Shown here one piece after another: positions 16,829-25,990 of a DNA stretch of 64,000 nt (positions within the stretch are counted from its first letter, which is position 1; each line of letters starts with the position of its first letter). A program made the translations under genes and the position numbers. This stretch comes from Pseudomonas vancouverensis (GTDB lineage Bacteria; Pseudomonadota; Gammaproteobacteria; Pseudomonadales; Pseudomonadaceae): the NCBI RefSeq assembly GCF_004348895.1, contig NZ_RRZK01000024.1, positions 62,001-126,000 of the forward strand, in the 5' to 3' direction. A model generated the notes under the pieces. The model worked only from the letters and a program-made list of their open reading frames with translations. It searched no databases and was not told where the DNA came from.

Positions 16829-18730
16829 ATGACATCAGTAAACCAGTTCTGGCGCCGGGCGAAGTTGCCTCTGGCCGTCAGTCTTGCCTCTACGCTCGCC
16901 GGGCCAGCATTCGGCGTCAGTTTCAACGTTGGTGAAATCGAGGGTCAGTTCGACTCGTCCCTGTCGATTGGTGCCAGTTGGTCTACTCAACAGCCGAACA
17001 AGAACCTCATTGGCGTCAACAACGGCGGCCACGGTCTGTCGCAGACTTCCGATGACGGTCACTTGAACTTCAAGAGCGGGGAAACCTTCTCGAAGATCTT
17101 CAAAGGCATCCATGACCTTGAATTGAAATACGGCGACACCGGCGTGTTTGTCCGGGGCAAATACTGGTACGACTTCGAACTGAAAGACGAAAGCCGTCCG
17201 TTCAAGGACATCAGCGACGACAACCGCAAAGAGGGCGCCAAGTCTGCGGGCGCCGAAATGCTCGACGCCTTCGTCTATCACAACTATTCCATTGCCGATC
17301 AGCCGGGCTCCGTGCGCCTGGGCAAACAAGTGGTCAGCTGGGGTGAAAGTACCTTTATCGGCGGCGGCATCAACTCGATCAACCCGATTGACGTGTCCGC
17401 GTTCCGTCGTCCAGGCGCCGAGATCAAGGAAGGCCTGATCCCGGTCAACATGTTCTATGTGTCCCAGAGCCTCACCGAAAACCTGTCGGCTGAAGCCTTC
17501 TACCAACTGGAGTGGGACCAGACTGTCGTCGACAACTGCGGCACCTTCTTCTCCCAGCCAGACATCGTCGCTGACGGTTGCGACAACAACCTGCGCGTGC
17601 TGAACAAACGCTCGACCATTCCGGCCGCTGCCCTGCCGACGCTGACCGCCCTGGGCGTGAACGTCGACAACGAAGGCGTACTGGTGCGCCGTGCCGGCGA
17701 CCGCGATGCGCGGGACAGCGGTCAGTGGGGTGCATCCTTCAAGTACATGTTCGACCCGCTGGACACCGAATTCGGTGCCTACTTCATGAACTACCACAGC
17801 CGCGCACCGATCTTCAGTGCCACCGGCGCACCGGCTTCGGCCTATGCCCGTGTAGGCGCTCTGCCGGCACAATTGCAAGCGCTGGCGCCGTTGATCATCG
17901 CGGGCAACTCGAACTACTTCATCGAGTATCCGGAAGACATTCGCCTCTACGGCCTGAGCTTCTCCACCACCCTGCCTACCGGTACGGCGTGGAGCGGTGA
18001 AATCAGCTACCGTCCGAATGCGCCGGTGCAGCTCAACACCACCGATATCCTGTTCGCCGGCGTCCGTCCGCTGGGCCGTGGCAACCCGAACAACCCATTG
18101 ACCAACGCTTCGTTGCTCAACGGCGTACCGGGCCAGGACCTGCACGGTTACAACCGTAAGGAAATCACCCAGTTCCAGACCACCCTGACGCACTTCTTCG
18201 ATCAGGTCATGGGCGCCCAGCGCCTGACCCTGGTGGGTGAAGTGGGCGTGACTCACGTCGGTGGCCTCGAGGATTCTTCCGACGTGCGTTATGGCCGTGA
18301 TCCGGTCTACGGTCCGGGCGATCTGCCTTCGACCGGTGGCGCCAACACCTGCGTACTGCTCAATACCAGCACCATCGCTGGTGCCGGTCCAGGCGCGGCG
18401 ACCAACAACCTCAGCCGCAACTGCACCGACGAAGGTTTCACCACGGCGACTTCGTGGGGTTACCGCGCTCGTGCGATCTGGGACTACAACGACGTGTTTG
18501 CCGGTGTAAACCTCAAGCCAAACGTGGCCTGGTCCCATGACGTGAGCGGTTACTCGCCTGGCCCTGGCGGCAACTTCGAGGAAGGTCGCAAAGCGGTCAG
18601 CCTGGGTGTTGATGCCGAGTATCAGAACACCTACACCGCGAGCCTGAACTACACCAACTTCTTCGACGGCAAGTACACCACTGTGGATGACCGCGATTTC
18701 GTCGCGCTCAGCTTCGGCGTGAACTTCTAA
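16829..18730 (+). CDS. DUF1302 outer-membrane protein
   Basis: A 633-residue protein with a signal peptide (MTSVNQFWRRAKLPLAVSLA, cleavage near AFG-VS). A mature body with the aromatic/Gly alternating pattern of a beta-barrel follows, ending in the outer-membrane signature FVALSFGVNF (terminal Phe). Typical DUF1302 segments are seen: FNVGEIEGQFDSSLSIGASW, RLGKQVVSWGESTFI and NPIDVSAFRRPG. Members occur with DUF1329 proteins next to lipid, sterol or hydrocarbon genes, and are thought to help move hydrophobic compounds. Four Cys are present. GGAG lies 9 bases before the ATG. Role inferred from context only. Confidence 0.88.
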   Translation: MTSVNQFWRRAKLPLAVSLASTLAGPAFGVSFNVGEIEGQFDSSLSIGASWSTQQPNKNLIGVNNGGHGLSQTSDDGHLNFKSGETFSKIFKGIHDLELKYGDTGVFVRGKYWYDFELKDESRPFKDISDDNRKEGAKSAGAEMLDAFVYHNYSIADQPGSVRLGKQVVSWGESTFIGGGINSINPIDVSAFRRPGAEIKEGLIPVNMFYVSQSLTENLSAEAFYQLEWDQTVVDNCGTFFSQPDIVADGCDNNLRVLNKRSTIPAAALPTLTALGVNVDNEGVLVRRAGDRDARDSGQWGASFKYMFDPLDTEFGAYFMNYHSRAPIFSATGAPASAYARVGALPAQLQALAPLIIAGNSNYFIEYPEDIRLYGLSFSTTLPTGTAWSGEISYRPNAPVQLNTTDILFAGVRPLGRGNPNNPLTNASLLNGVPGQDLHGYNRKEITQFQTTLTHFFDQVMGAQRLTLVGEVGVTHVGGLEDSSDVRYGRDPVYGPGDLPSTGGANTCVLLNTSTIAGAGPGAATNNLSRNCTDEGFTTATSWGYRARAIWDYNDVFAGVNLKPNVAWSHDVSGYSPGPGGNFEEGRKAVSLGVDAEYQNTYTASLNYTNFFDGKYTTVDDRDFVALSFGVNF

Positions 18731-18756
18731 ACACTGTTTTCAGGACGAATGCACTT

Positions 18757-20121
18757 ATGAAAATAACAAAGAGTCTGTTCCACGCCAGTGTTCTGGGGCT
18801 TTCGCTGCTGGCGACCAGCGTCATGGCGGCAGTGCCTCAAGCCGAGGCGGACAAACTGGGCAAGAGCCTGACGCCGATGGGCGCCGAAATGGCGGGTAAC
18901 GCCGACGGTTCGATTCCGGCCTGGAAGCCGCTGGCGAAGAACGCCGGCACTGTCGACAGCAAAGGTTTCCTGTCCAATCCATTTGCCAGTGAAAAACCGC
19001 TGTTCACCATCACCGCGCAGAACGTCGAGCAGTACAAGGACAAGCTTGCTCCGGGCCAGTACGCGATGTTCAAGCGCTACCCGGACACCTTCAAGATGCC
19101 GGTCTACCCGTCCCATCGCGGTTCTACCGTGCCGGATGAGGTGTTTGCCGCGATCAAGAAGAACGCCACCAACACCAACCTGGTGTCTGGCGGTAACGGT
19201 CTGGAAAACTTCGATACCGCCGTACCGTTCCCGATTCCAAAGACCGGTGTGGAAGTGATCTGGAACCACATCACCCGCTATCGCGGCGGCAGCGTGACCC
19301 GTCTGGTGACCCAGGCCACGCCGCAAGCCAACGGTTCGTTCAGCCTGGTGTACTTCGAAGACCAGTTCGTGTTCCGCGACAAGATGAAGGATTACGATCC
19401 GAAAAACCCGGGCAACATCCTGTTCTACTTCAAGCAGAAAGTGACTGCGCCGGCACGTCTGGCCGGTGGTGTGCTGCTGGTGCACGAAACCCTCGACCAG
19501 GTGAAAGAGCCTCGCTCGGCGTGGGTGTACAACGCCGGTCAACGTCGTGTGCGTCGTGCCCCACAAGTGTCCTATGACGGTCCGGGTACCGCAGCCGATG
19601 GCCTGCGTACCTCCGACAACCTGGACATGTACAACGGTGCGCCGGATCGCTACGACTGGAAGCTCGAAGGCAAGAAAGAGATGTACATCGCCTCCGACAG
19701 CTACAAGCTCGACGATCCGAACCTGAAGTACGCCGACATCATCAAGGCCGGTCACATCAACCAGGACCTGGCTCGCTATGAGTTGCGCCGCGTCTGGCAC
19801 GTGGTCGCGACCTTGAAGGAAGGTCAGCGCCACATCTACGCCAAGCGTGACTTCTACATCGACGAAGACACCTGGCAAGCAGCGGTCATCGACCACTACG
19901 ACGGTCGTGGTCAGCTGTGGCGTGTCGCCGAAGCCCATGCCGAGGACTACTACGACAAGCAAGTGCCGTGGTATGCCCTCGAGACCCTGTACGACCTTCA
20001 ATCGGGCCGTTACCTGGCGCTGGGCATGAAGAACGAAGAGAAGTCGGCCTACAACTTCGGCTTCCAGGCCACCACCAGCGACTTCACGCCGGCCGCGCTG
20101 CGTCAGGATGGTGTTCGCTGA
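18757..20121 (+). CDS. DUF1329 periplasmic protein
   Basis: A 454-residue protein with a cleavable signal peptide (SLLATSVMA-AVPQAEADK). The mature protein opens with the family pattern LGKSLTPMGAEMAGNADGSIPAW. Later come TRYRGGSVTRL, the acidic/aromatic repeats YDGPGTAADGLRTSDNLDMY, and FYIDEDTWQAAVIDHYDGRG. DUF1329 folds are related by prediction to LolA/LolB lipoprotein carriers, which fits lipid binding in the periplasm. It lies 26 bases after the DUF1302 gene in the same operon and ends at a strong terminator. Confidence 0.9.
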   Translation: MKITKSLFHASVLGLSLLATSVMAAVPQAEADKLGKSLTPMGAEMAGNADGSIPAWKPLAKNAGTVDSKGFLSNPFASEKPLFTITAQNVEQYKDKLAPGQYAMFKRYPDTFKMPVYPSHRGSTVPDEVFAAIKKNATNTNLVSGGNGLENFDTAVPFPIPKTGVEVIWNHITRYRGGSVTRLVTQATPQANGSFSLVYFEDQFVFRDKMKDYDPKNPGNILFYFKQKVTAPARLAGGVLLVHETLDQVKEPRSAWVYNAGQRRVRRAPQVSYDGPGTAADGLRTSDNLDMYNGAPDRYDWKLEGKKEMYIASDSYKLDDPNLKYADIIKAGHINQDLARYELRRVWHVVATLKEGQRHIYAKRDFYIDEDTWQAAVIDHYDGRGQLWRVAEAHAEDYYDKQVPWYALETLYDLQSGRYLALGMKNEEKSAYNFGFQATTSDFTPAALRQDGVR

Positions 20122-20153
20122 TATGAGTTGAAGAGAGGCCGCATCCTCTGAAG

Positions 20154-20186
20154 AAACGCCCCGACTGGTTCGGGGCGTTTTTTTTG
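20154..20186 (+). terminator. Terminator of the DUF1302-DUF1329 operon
   Basis: AAACGCCCCGA / TCGGGGCGTTT stem with a short loop and eight or more T, 33 bases after the stop codon. Confidence 0.92.
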
Positions 20187-20298
20187 TGTGTAGACTTTTT
20201 GTAGCCATTTGTAGCAATTACCTTCAATAGCTGTTCGTTTACAGCTAGTCTGCGGACATCTGCAACGCCGCCACCCGCAATTCAAACAAGAGCCGGCT

Positions 20299-23034
20299 AT
20301 GACTGATCTGTCTACATCCCCAGGTTCTGCAACCGTTGCCGTCGCGACGCTGGACGGGCGTTTTTTTCGTCCGCCGCTGCCCCATGGGCATGTGTTGCGG
20401 CCGCGTTTGTGCGAACGCCTGAGTGCCGGGCTCGGTGGCCGGTTGTTGCTCGTCAGTGCGCCGGCCGGGTTCGGCAAGAGTTCATTGGCGGTGGAGTTCT
20501 GTCAGGCGCTGCCGGATCACTGGCGCAGCCTCTGGTTGGGGCTGAGCCCGAGAGACAGCGACCCCGGACGTTTTCTCGAGCGTTTGCTGGAGGGGTTGCA
20601 AGATCATTTTCCGTTACTGGGCAGGCAGTCGCTGGGCTTGCTGAAAATGCGCCAGCGTCACCAGCCCTTTGCTTTCGAAGAATGGCTGGACGGACTGCTC
20701 GATGAGTTGGCGGTCCACCTGTCCACTACGACGCCATTACTGCTGGTACTGGACGACTATCATCTGGCCCAGGGGCCGGTTCTGGATCGTTGCCTGCAGT
20801 TTTTCCTCAATCATTTGCCTGATGGCTTGCTGGTGATGGTCACCAGCCGTCAGCGGCCGGACTGGCACCTGGCGCGGTTGCGCCTGTCGCGGCAACTGCT
20901 TGAGCTCAATGAGCAGGATTTGCGCCTGACCCACGATGAAGCCTTGAGCCTGCTCGATCGCCACAGCAGCTCCTTGCGTGGCGAGGCGCTGGAGAACCTG
21001 ATCCAGCGCAGTGAAGGCTGGGTTGCGGGCTTGCGTTTCTGGTTGCTGGCGGCCTCGGAAGCCGGCACCGACGGCGAGTTGCCGCAGTCGCTGCACGGCG
21101 GGGAAGGGCTGATACGCGATTACCTGCTCGAAGAAGTGATCGATTGCCTGCCGGCCGAAGTCCAGTCATTCCTGTATGACACCGCGCCCCAGGAGCGCTT
21201 CTGCAGCGAGCTGTGCGACGCCGTTCGCGACGCCCACGACAGTGCGGAAATCCTGCGCTTCCTGCTGGCTCACCAAGTGTTCCTGGTGCCACTGGACGAG
21301 CAGGGCCACTGGTATCGTTACCACCATCTGTTTTCCGATCTGTTGCGCACGCGACCGGTGTCCCAGTCGATGGTGCCGGCGGCCAGCCTGCACCTGCGCG
21401 CCTGCCGCTGGTTCAATGCCCAAGGCTTGCTCGATGAGGCCGTGGAGCAGGCCCTGCGTGCCGGTCACCTGGATGTCGCGGCCAATCTGGTGCAGAACCT
21501 GTCCGAAGAGCAATTGCTGGCCGAGCAGAATGTCGGCATGTTGCTGCGCTGGAAAATGGACTTGCCCGACAGCCTGCTGATCAGCACGCCACGCTTGATC
21601 GTTCTTTATAGCTGGGCGCTGGGCCTGGCCTGCCAACTGGATGCTGCCGAAGAACTCGCCAGTCATTTGAGTCGTTTCCTGCCGGCACCCTCGGCCACCG
21701 CGCAAAAATCCATGCTGGCGCAATGGCTGGCCTTGAGCGGCATCATTGCCCGTGGTCGGGGCAATCGCGAGAAGACATTGCGTTACTGCCATGAAGCGCT
21801 GGAGAGCCTGCCCTGCAAACGCTACGGCCAGCGCCTGATGTGCCTGTCGACCTTGTCCAACCTGGCCATTGCCGATGGCGATCTGTGGCGAGCCCGGGGC
21901 CTGAACCGTGATTCGCTGGAGCTGGCGCAGCGCGTCGGTAATCCACTCTTCGAAGCCCTGGCCCACTACGATCGCGCCCGGGTGCTGCAAGCGCGTGGAG
22001 AAATCCTCCGTTCGCTGGATGAAGTCCATCAGGGCTTGCAACGCCTGCATGGCCTGTCGTCGCAACGGCTGTATGCCATCCGCGCTCGGTTGACCTTGTA
22101 CGAAGGTTTTCTGCTGGCGCAGCGTCTGCAACCACAAGCGGCACGCCTGCGTTTGCTGACAGGCTTGAACGAGGCCCGTGCCTGCCGTGATATCAGCGTG
22201 TTGATCGGCCACTGCGTGATCGCCCGGCTCGAAGGCAGCAGCGGCGAATACGCCAAGGCCTTCGCTGAACTGGCGGAAGCCGAGCGGCTGATGCACATCT
22301 GGGACGTGCCGCCGATCTACTATCTGGCGATGATCACTTTGGTCAAATGTGAGCTATGGCTGGCGCAGGGGCGAACCGATCTGGCCGAAGCCTGGCTGGC
22401 GCGATTGGGGCAGACCTACAACGGTGAACATGCCGCCGCGCCACCGGAGTTTCACCCGCAGTTGCCGCTTCACGTGGAATTGCAGCAAGCCATGCTGGAG
22501 GTCATACAAGGCAATCCGATGCTGGCCGAAGGGCGATTGAATGCGCTGCTGGAGCTGGGTCAGCAATCCGGCCGGCAGATGCTCAGTGCGATGGCGCTGA
22601 TTCAGAAAGTCATGCTCTTGTTGGCGGGCGGACGTGAACCGGAAGCGCGCAAGACCCTGGCGCAAGCGCTGGATGCGGCGGCCGGGGGCGTATTGCAACC
22701 CTTCGAGAGCTTGTTGACCGAACACCCGGACTGGCTGCGTGGGCAACTTCAGCTGGGCGCGCCGACCCCGCTGATACAGAGCCTTGTCGACAAATTGCCC
22801 ACCCCGATCGCCCGTTCCGGTTTGGAGCCTGTTTCAGCAGAACAACTCAGCACTCGCGAACTGGCGGTGTTGCGATTGATTGCCCAAGGCTGTTCCAACC
22901 AGGAAATCAGCGATCAGTTATTCATCTCCCTGCACACGGTCAAGACCCACGCCAGCCACATCAACAGCAAGCTGGGCGTCGAGCGACGCACGCAAGCGGT
23001 GGCGCGGGCAAAAGAACTGGGGGTTCTGGGTTAA
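20299..23034 (+). CDS. LuxR-family regulator of MalT/LAL type (STAND ATPase)
   Basis: A 911-residue regulator. Walker A APAGFGKSS is at 54-62 and Walker B LLLVLDDYH at 147-155. A long helical TPR-like sensor region (about 380-800) is followed by a C-terminal LuxR helix-turn-helix (LSTRELAVLRLIAQGCSNQE, then LHTVKTHASHINSKLGV). Such LAL proteins bind ATP plus an inducer and activate nearby operons. It lies downstream of the ligase and DUF1302-DUF1329 genes with its own leader after their terminator, making it the likely activator of that locus. AAGAG lies ahead of the ATG. Confidence 0.9.
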   Translation: MTDLSTSPGSATVAVATLDGRFFRPPLPHGHVLRPRLCERLSAGLGGRLLLVSAPAGFGKSSLAVEFCQALPDHWRSLWLGLSPRDSDPGRFLERLLEGLQDHFPLLGRQSLGLLKMRQRHQPFAFEEWLDGLLDELAVHLSTTTPLLLVLDDYHLAQGPVLDRCLQFFLNHLPDGLLVMVTSRQRPDWHLARLRLSRQLLELNEQDLRLTHDEALSLLDRHSSSLRGEALENLIQRSEGWVAGLRFWLLAASEAGTDGELPQSLHGGEGLIRDYLLEEVIDCLPAEVQSFLYDTAPQERFCSELCDAVRDAHDSAEILRFLLAHQVFLVPLDEQGHWYRYHHLFSDLLRTRPVSQSMVPAASLHLRACRWFNAQGLLDEAVEQALRAGHLDVAANLVQNLSEEQLLAEQNVGMLLRWKMDLPDSLLISTPRLIVLYSWALGLACQLDAAEELASHLSRFLPAPSATAQKSMLAQWLALSGIIARGRGNREKTLRYCHEALESLPCKRYGQRLMCLSTLSNLAIADGDLWRARGLNRDSLELAQRVGNPLFEALAHYDRARVLQARGEILRSLDEVHQGLQRLHGLSSQRLYAIRARLTLYEGFLLAQRLQPQAARLRLLTGLNEARACRDISVLIGHCVIARLEGSSGEYAKAFAELAEAERLMHIWDVPPIYYLAMITLVKCELWLAQGRTDLAEAWLARLGQTYNGEHAAAPPEFHPQLPLHVELQQAMLEVIQGNPMLAEGRLNALLELGQQSGRQMLSAMALIQKVMLLLAGGREPEARKTLAQALDAAAGGVLQPFESLLTEHPDWLRGQLQLGAPTPLIQSLVDKLPTPIARSGLEPVSAEQLSTRELAVLRLIAQGCSNQEISDQLFISLHTVKTHASHINSKLGVERRTQAVARAKELGVLG

Positions 23035-23123
23035 CGATTATTCACGTTACACGCCAGCGATTGCTGGTCGGATACTCAATTGTGCGAAAATCGCGACCGT
23101 CCACGATTATCGAGCAGGTACCG

Positions 23124-23765
23124 ATGTCCCAGCAGCCCACGCTTATCCGTGAAACATTCCCCGTCGGCCCGTTGCAGTGCAACTGCACGATCATCGGCGA
23201 TCCGCTGACGAAAAAAGCCATAGTCGTAGATCCGGGCGGTAATCATGAACTGATCCTGGCGCGGCTCGACGCCCTGGGGCTGAAGCTGGTCAGCATCATT
23301 CACACCCATGCACACCTCGACCATTTTCTGGCGTCCGGCCAGCTCAAGGAGAAAACCGGTGCGACCCTGCACTTGCACAAGGAAGACCAGGTCCTCTGGG
23401 ACAACCTGGAAATGCAGTGCCAGATGTTCGGTGTGCCCTACACCCCGGTGCCCTCGCCGGACCGCTGGCTGGCCGATGACGAAGAGCTCGCCTGCGGTTG
23501 TGGCGTAGCGCTGCACACCCCGGGTCACACGCCGGGGTCCATGAGTTTCTGGTTCTCCGACGCCAAGCTGTTGATTGCCGGCGACACGCTGTTCCGACGT
23601 GGAGTCGGGCGCACGGATTTGTGGGGCGGCGATCAGGCGACTATCGTGCGTTCAATCAAGCAGCGCCTGTATACCCTTGATGAAGAGGCGACCGTCGTCA
23701 CCGGGCACGGTCCGGACACCCGTCTGGGCGATGAAATGCGCGAAAACCCGTTTGTCCGGGCCTGA
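23124..23765 (+). CDS. MBL-fold metallohydrolase (glyoxalase II-like, YcbL type)
   Basis: A 213-residue metallo-beta-lactamase-fold hydrolase. The metal motif HTHAHLDH (residues 60-67) fits HxHxDH; the further ligands lie in HTPGHTPGS and IAGDTLF, and the last His in VVTGHGPDT. It begins FPVGPLQCNCTIIGD, typical of the YcbL/GloB-II subgroup, short enough to lack the glutathione-binding C-terminal domain of true glyoxalase II. Start at 23124 chosen over 23061 from the domain boundary and AGG 6 bases ahead. Probably cytoplasmic thioesterase-type activity; substrate unknown. Confidence 0.87.
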   Translation: MSQQPTLIRETFPVGPLQCNCTIIGDPLTKKAIVVDPGGNHELILARLDALGLKLVSIIHTHAHLDHFLASGQLKEKTGATLHLHKEDQVLWDNLEMQCQMFGVPYTPVPSPDRWLADDEELACGCGVALHTPGHTPGSMSFWFSDAKLLIAGDTLFRRGVGRTDLWGGDQATIVRSIKQRLYTLDEEATVVTGHGPDTRLGDEMRENPFVRA

Positions 23766-23869
23766 TTTGTAACAGCCGGAATTTTTAGCCGCTAACGTGA
23801 TCCAACGGCCGCTAAGGCAGATGCCTTGATTCGTTGCATCACAGAAATGCAAAAAAGTAGGAGCTTTTC

Positions 23870-24571
23870 ATGTTCACCATGCGTCCTTTGATTATTGTCG
23901 CTACTGCCGTGGCTCTGCTGTCGGGCTGCGCTTCGCAAAACCCTTACGATAACCAGGGTCAGGCCGATGGCGGTCAAGGCATGAGCAAGACCGCCAAGTA
24001 CGGCGGCCTCGGAGCCCTGGCCGGTGCCGTCGCCGGTGCTGCCATCAACCACGACAACCGTGGCAAGGGCGCACTGATCGGTGCGGCCATCGGTGGTGCG
24101 TCCGCCGCGGGTTACGGCTATTACGCCGACCAGCAGGAAAAGAAACTGCGCGCCAGCATGGCCAACACCGGTGTTGAAGTGCAGCGTCAGGGCGATCAGA
24201 TCAAGCTGATCATGCCGGGTAACATCACGTTCGCCACCGACTCGGCGAACATCGCCCCAAGTTTCTATCAGCCGCTGAACAACCTGGCGGGCTCGCTGAA
24301 AGAGTTCAACCAGAACCAGATCGAGATCGTCGGCTACACCGACAGTACCGGCAGCCGCCAGCACAACATGGACCTGTCCCAGCGTCGCGCCCAGAGCGTG
24401 GCCACCTACCTGACGTCGCAAGGTGTCAGCGGTGCCAACCTCAGCGCCCGCGGTGCCGGCCCGGACAATCCGATTGCCAGCAACGCCGACGTCAATGGCC
24501 GCGCCCAGAACCGTCGCGTAGAAGTCAACCTCAAGGCGATTCCTGGCCAGCAGTACGGTGGTCAGCAGTAA
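23870..24571 (+). CDS. OmpA-family lipoprotein with glycine-zipper segment (YiaD-like)
   Basis: A 233-residue protein. The lipobox LLSGC (Cys20) is followed by a glycine-rich zipper (GGLGALAGAVAGAAINHDNR, then GALIGAAIGGASAAGYGYYA), and by an OmpA C-terminal peptidoglycan-binding domain (about 118-228). The canonical GYTDSTGSRQHNMDLSQRRA contains the Asp and Arg that hold diaminopimelate. It tethers the outer membrane to the wall. GGAG lies 6 bases before ATG 23870. Monocistronic, with a strong terminator. Confidence 0.92.
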   Translation: MFTMRPLIIVATAVALLSGCASQNPYDNQGQADGGQGMSKTAKYGGLGALAGAVAGAAINHDNRGKGALIGAAIGGASAAGYGYYADQQEKKLRASMANTGVEVQRQGDQIKLIMPGNITFATDSANIAPSFYQPLNNLAGSLKEFNQNQIEIVGYTDSTGSRQHNMDLSQRRAQSVATYLTSQGVSGANLSARGAGPDNPIASNADVNGRAQNRRVEVNLKAIPGQQYGGQQ

Positions 24572-24618
24572 GATCAGGTGCAGCAGTACCCTTGATCGGC
24601 TGAGTCCGCTTCAAAATC

Positions 24619-24656
24619 CAAAACCCGCCTGATCCCTGCGATCAGGCGGGTTTTTT
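24619..24656 (+). terminator. Terminator after the OmpA-like lipoprotein
   Basis: AAAACCCGCCTGAT / ATCAGGCGGGTTTTTT, with a long GC-rich stem and T-run. Confidence 0.93.
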
Positions 24657-24701
24657 GTTGCAGGGTTTGATGCCATCGCTGGCACGCCAACCCGCAGATA
24701 C

Positions 24702-24740
24702 AAAAAAGCCCCCGGACAATGAATTGTCCGGGGGCTTTTT
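24702..24740 (-). terminator. Terminator of zapG, able to work in both directions
   Basis: AAAAAAGCCCCCGGACAAT / ATTGTCCGGGGGCTTTTT; the stem is perfect over more than 14 pairs. It lies 17 bases beyond the zapG/yhcB stop codon. Confidence 0.92.
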
Positions 24741-24757
24741 ACCAAGCGCGAAGCTGA

Positions 24758-25192
24758 TTACTTCTTCAGGCCATAATGCTCATCAAGCATGCCCGGTGCA
24801 TTCGGGGCTTTCGGCGCGTAGTCGCGAGGCGGCTCCTGATTGCGCGGTGGCGTCAGGCGTTCACGGGGTGCCTGTGCCGCATCGGCATGCAGGGAAGCCA
24901 GCAGGCGTTGGCGAGTCTGCTCGTCCAGGGCCAGACGATTGGCACCCTCGGCGAGATGATCCTGCACTTCCTGGTAGCTCTGGGTCAGTTTCTTGACCAG
25001 TGTCGCGGTGCTGTTGAAGTGGGTCACCACCTCGTTCTGATAACTGTCGAAACGTTCCTGAATATCGTCCAGCTGACGCTGCGTGCGGCTGGGCGCGGCG
25101 TTCGGCGCAACGCGAGCGATCAGGAACCCAATGGCGACACCCACAACCAGGGCAAGAGTCGGTAACAACCAAACTAAGAGCGAGTGTTCCAC
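24758..25192 (-). CDS. zapG: YhcB/ZapG family cell-envelope protein (DUF1043)
   Basis: A 144-residue protein with one N-terminal membrane helix (LLVWLLPTLALVVGVAIGFLIARV). A cytoplasmic coiled coil (about 37-100, TQRQLDDIQERFDSYQNEVV) and a Pro-rich tail ending GMLDEHYGLKK follow. YhcB of E. coli is a division/cell-shape factor that interacts with elongasome and divisome proteins. Position near zapE and rplM matches the E. coli neighbourhood, although here it is on the opposite strand with alpha/beta hydrolase and trpS between. Confidence 0.85.
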   Translation of the reverse strand: MEHSLLVWLLPTLALVVGVAIGFLIARVAPNAAPSRTQRQLDDIQERFDSYQNEVVTHFNSTATLVKKLTQSYQEVQDHLAEGANRLALDEQTRQRLLASLHADAAQAPRERLTPPRNQEPPRDYAPKAPNAPGMLDEHYGLKK

Positions 25193-25336
25193 GAGTCCTT
25201 CCTCTATAAACGGCTTTGCTTTACGTTAACGGCTCGAACCTGCGCTGTATACCGCGATTCACTCGCAATAGACTGGCACAGACAATTTGCTAGACGAGTC
25301 GACCCGATTCGAGGTCACGGAGTTCCTTCCTTGCTT

Positions 25337-25966
25337 ATGCGTGAAACCCCTGTAGTGATTGATGGCCCGGTCGGGCAACTGGAAGCACTTTACCTGGATA
25401 ACGAGCAGCCCCGCGGCCTGGCGCTGATCTGTCATCCGAACCCGGTGCAGGGCGGCACCATGCTCAATAAAGTGGTGTCGACCCTGCAACGCACCGCCCG
25501 CGATGCCGGTTTGATCACCTTGCGTTTCAATTACCGCGGCGTCGGTGCCAGCGAAGGCACCCACGACATGGGCACTGGTGAAGTCGATGATGCCCAGGCA
25601 GTGGCCGCGTGGTTCCGCGCCCGTCATCCGGATTTGCCGCTGACGCTGTTCGGTTTCTCCTTCGGCGGATTTGTTGCGGCAAGTCTCGGCGGTCGTCTTG
25701 AAGCCAGCGGGCAGCAGCTCAAGCACCTGTTCATGGTCGCCCCGGCCGTGATGCGTCTGGGTGATCAGGATCAGCTGCCGCAGCAGGCAGAGCTGACTCT
25801 GATCCAGCCGGAAACCGATGAAGTCATCGATCCGCAGGTCGTTTATCAGTGGTCCGACAAGCTCGAACGTCCCCATGAGCTGCTGAAAGTGGCAGAATGC
25901 GGGCACTTTTTTCATGGCAAGCTGACCGATCTGAAAGATCTGATCCTGCCGCGTCTTTCGAACTGA
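25337..25966 (+). CDS. Alpha/beta hydrolase, serine-esterase type
   Basis: A 209-residue alpha/beta hydrolase. The family opening LICHPNPVQGGTMLNKVV and the oxyanion-region strand TLRFNYRGVGASEG are present. The nucleophile elbow is GFSFGG, the acid probably the Asp in PETDEVIDP, and the His lies in ECGHFFHGKL. It matches the small cytosolic hydrolases (COG2945-like) that often neighbour trpS/zapE in Pseudomonas. ATG at 25337 has only a distant GGAG; the alternatives would add an unnatural leader. Substrate unknown. Confidence 0.85.
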   Translation: MRETPVVIDGPVGQLEALYLDNEQPRGLALICHPNPVQGGTMLNKVVSTLQRTARDAGLITLRFNYRGVGASEGTHDMGTGEVDDAQAVAAWFRARHPDLPLTLFGFSFGGFVAASLGGRLEASGQQLKHLFMVAPAVMRLGDQDQLPQQAELTLIQPETDEVIDPQVVYQWSDKLERPHELLKVAECGHFFHGKLTDLKDLILPRLSN

Positions 25967-25990
25967 TTGCAGTCTGACAAGCGATTACCC

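Noticed and set aside
18727..20217. A 496-codon minus-strand frame opposite the DUF1329 gene
   Set aside because: The plus-strand gene has a signal peptide and DUF1329 motifs and is in an operon with a terminator; the antisense frame has none of these.
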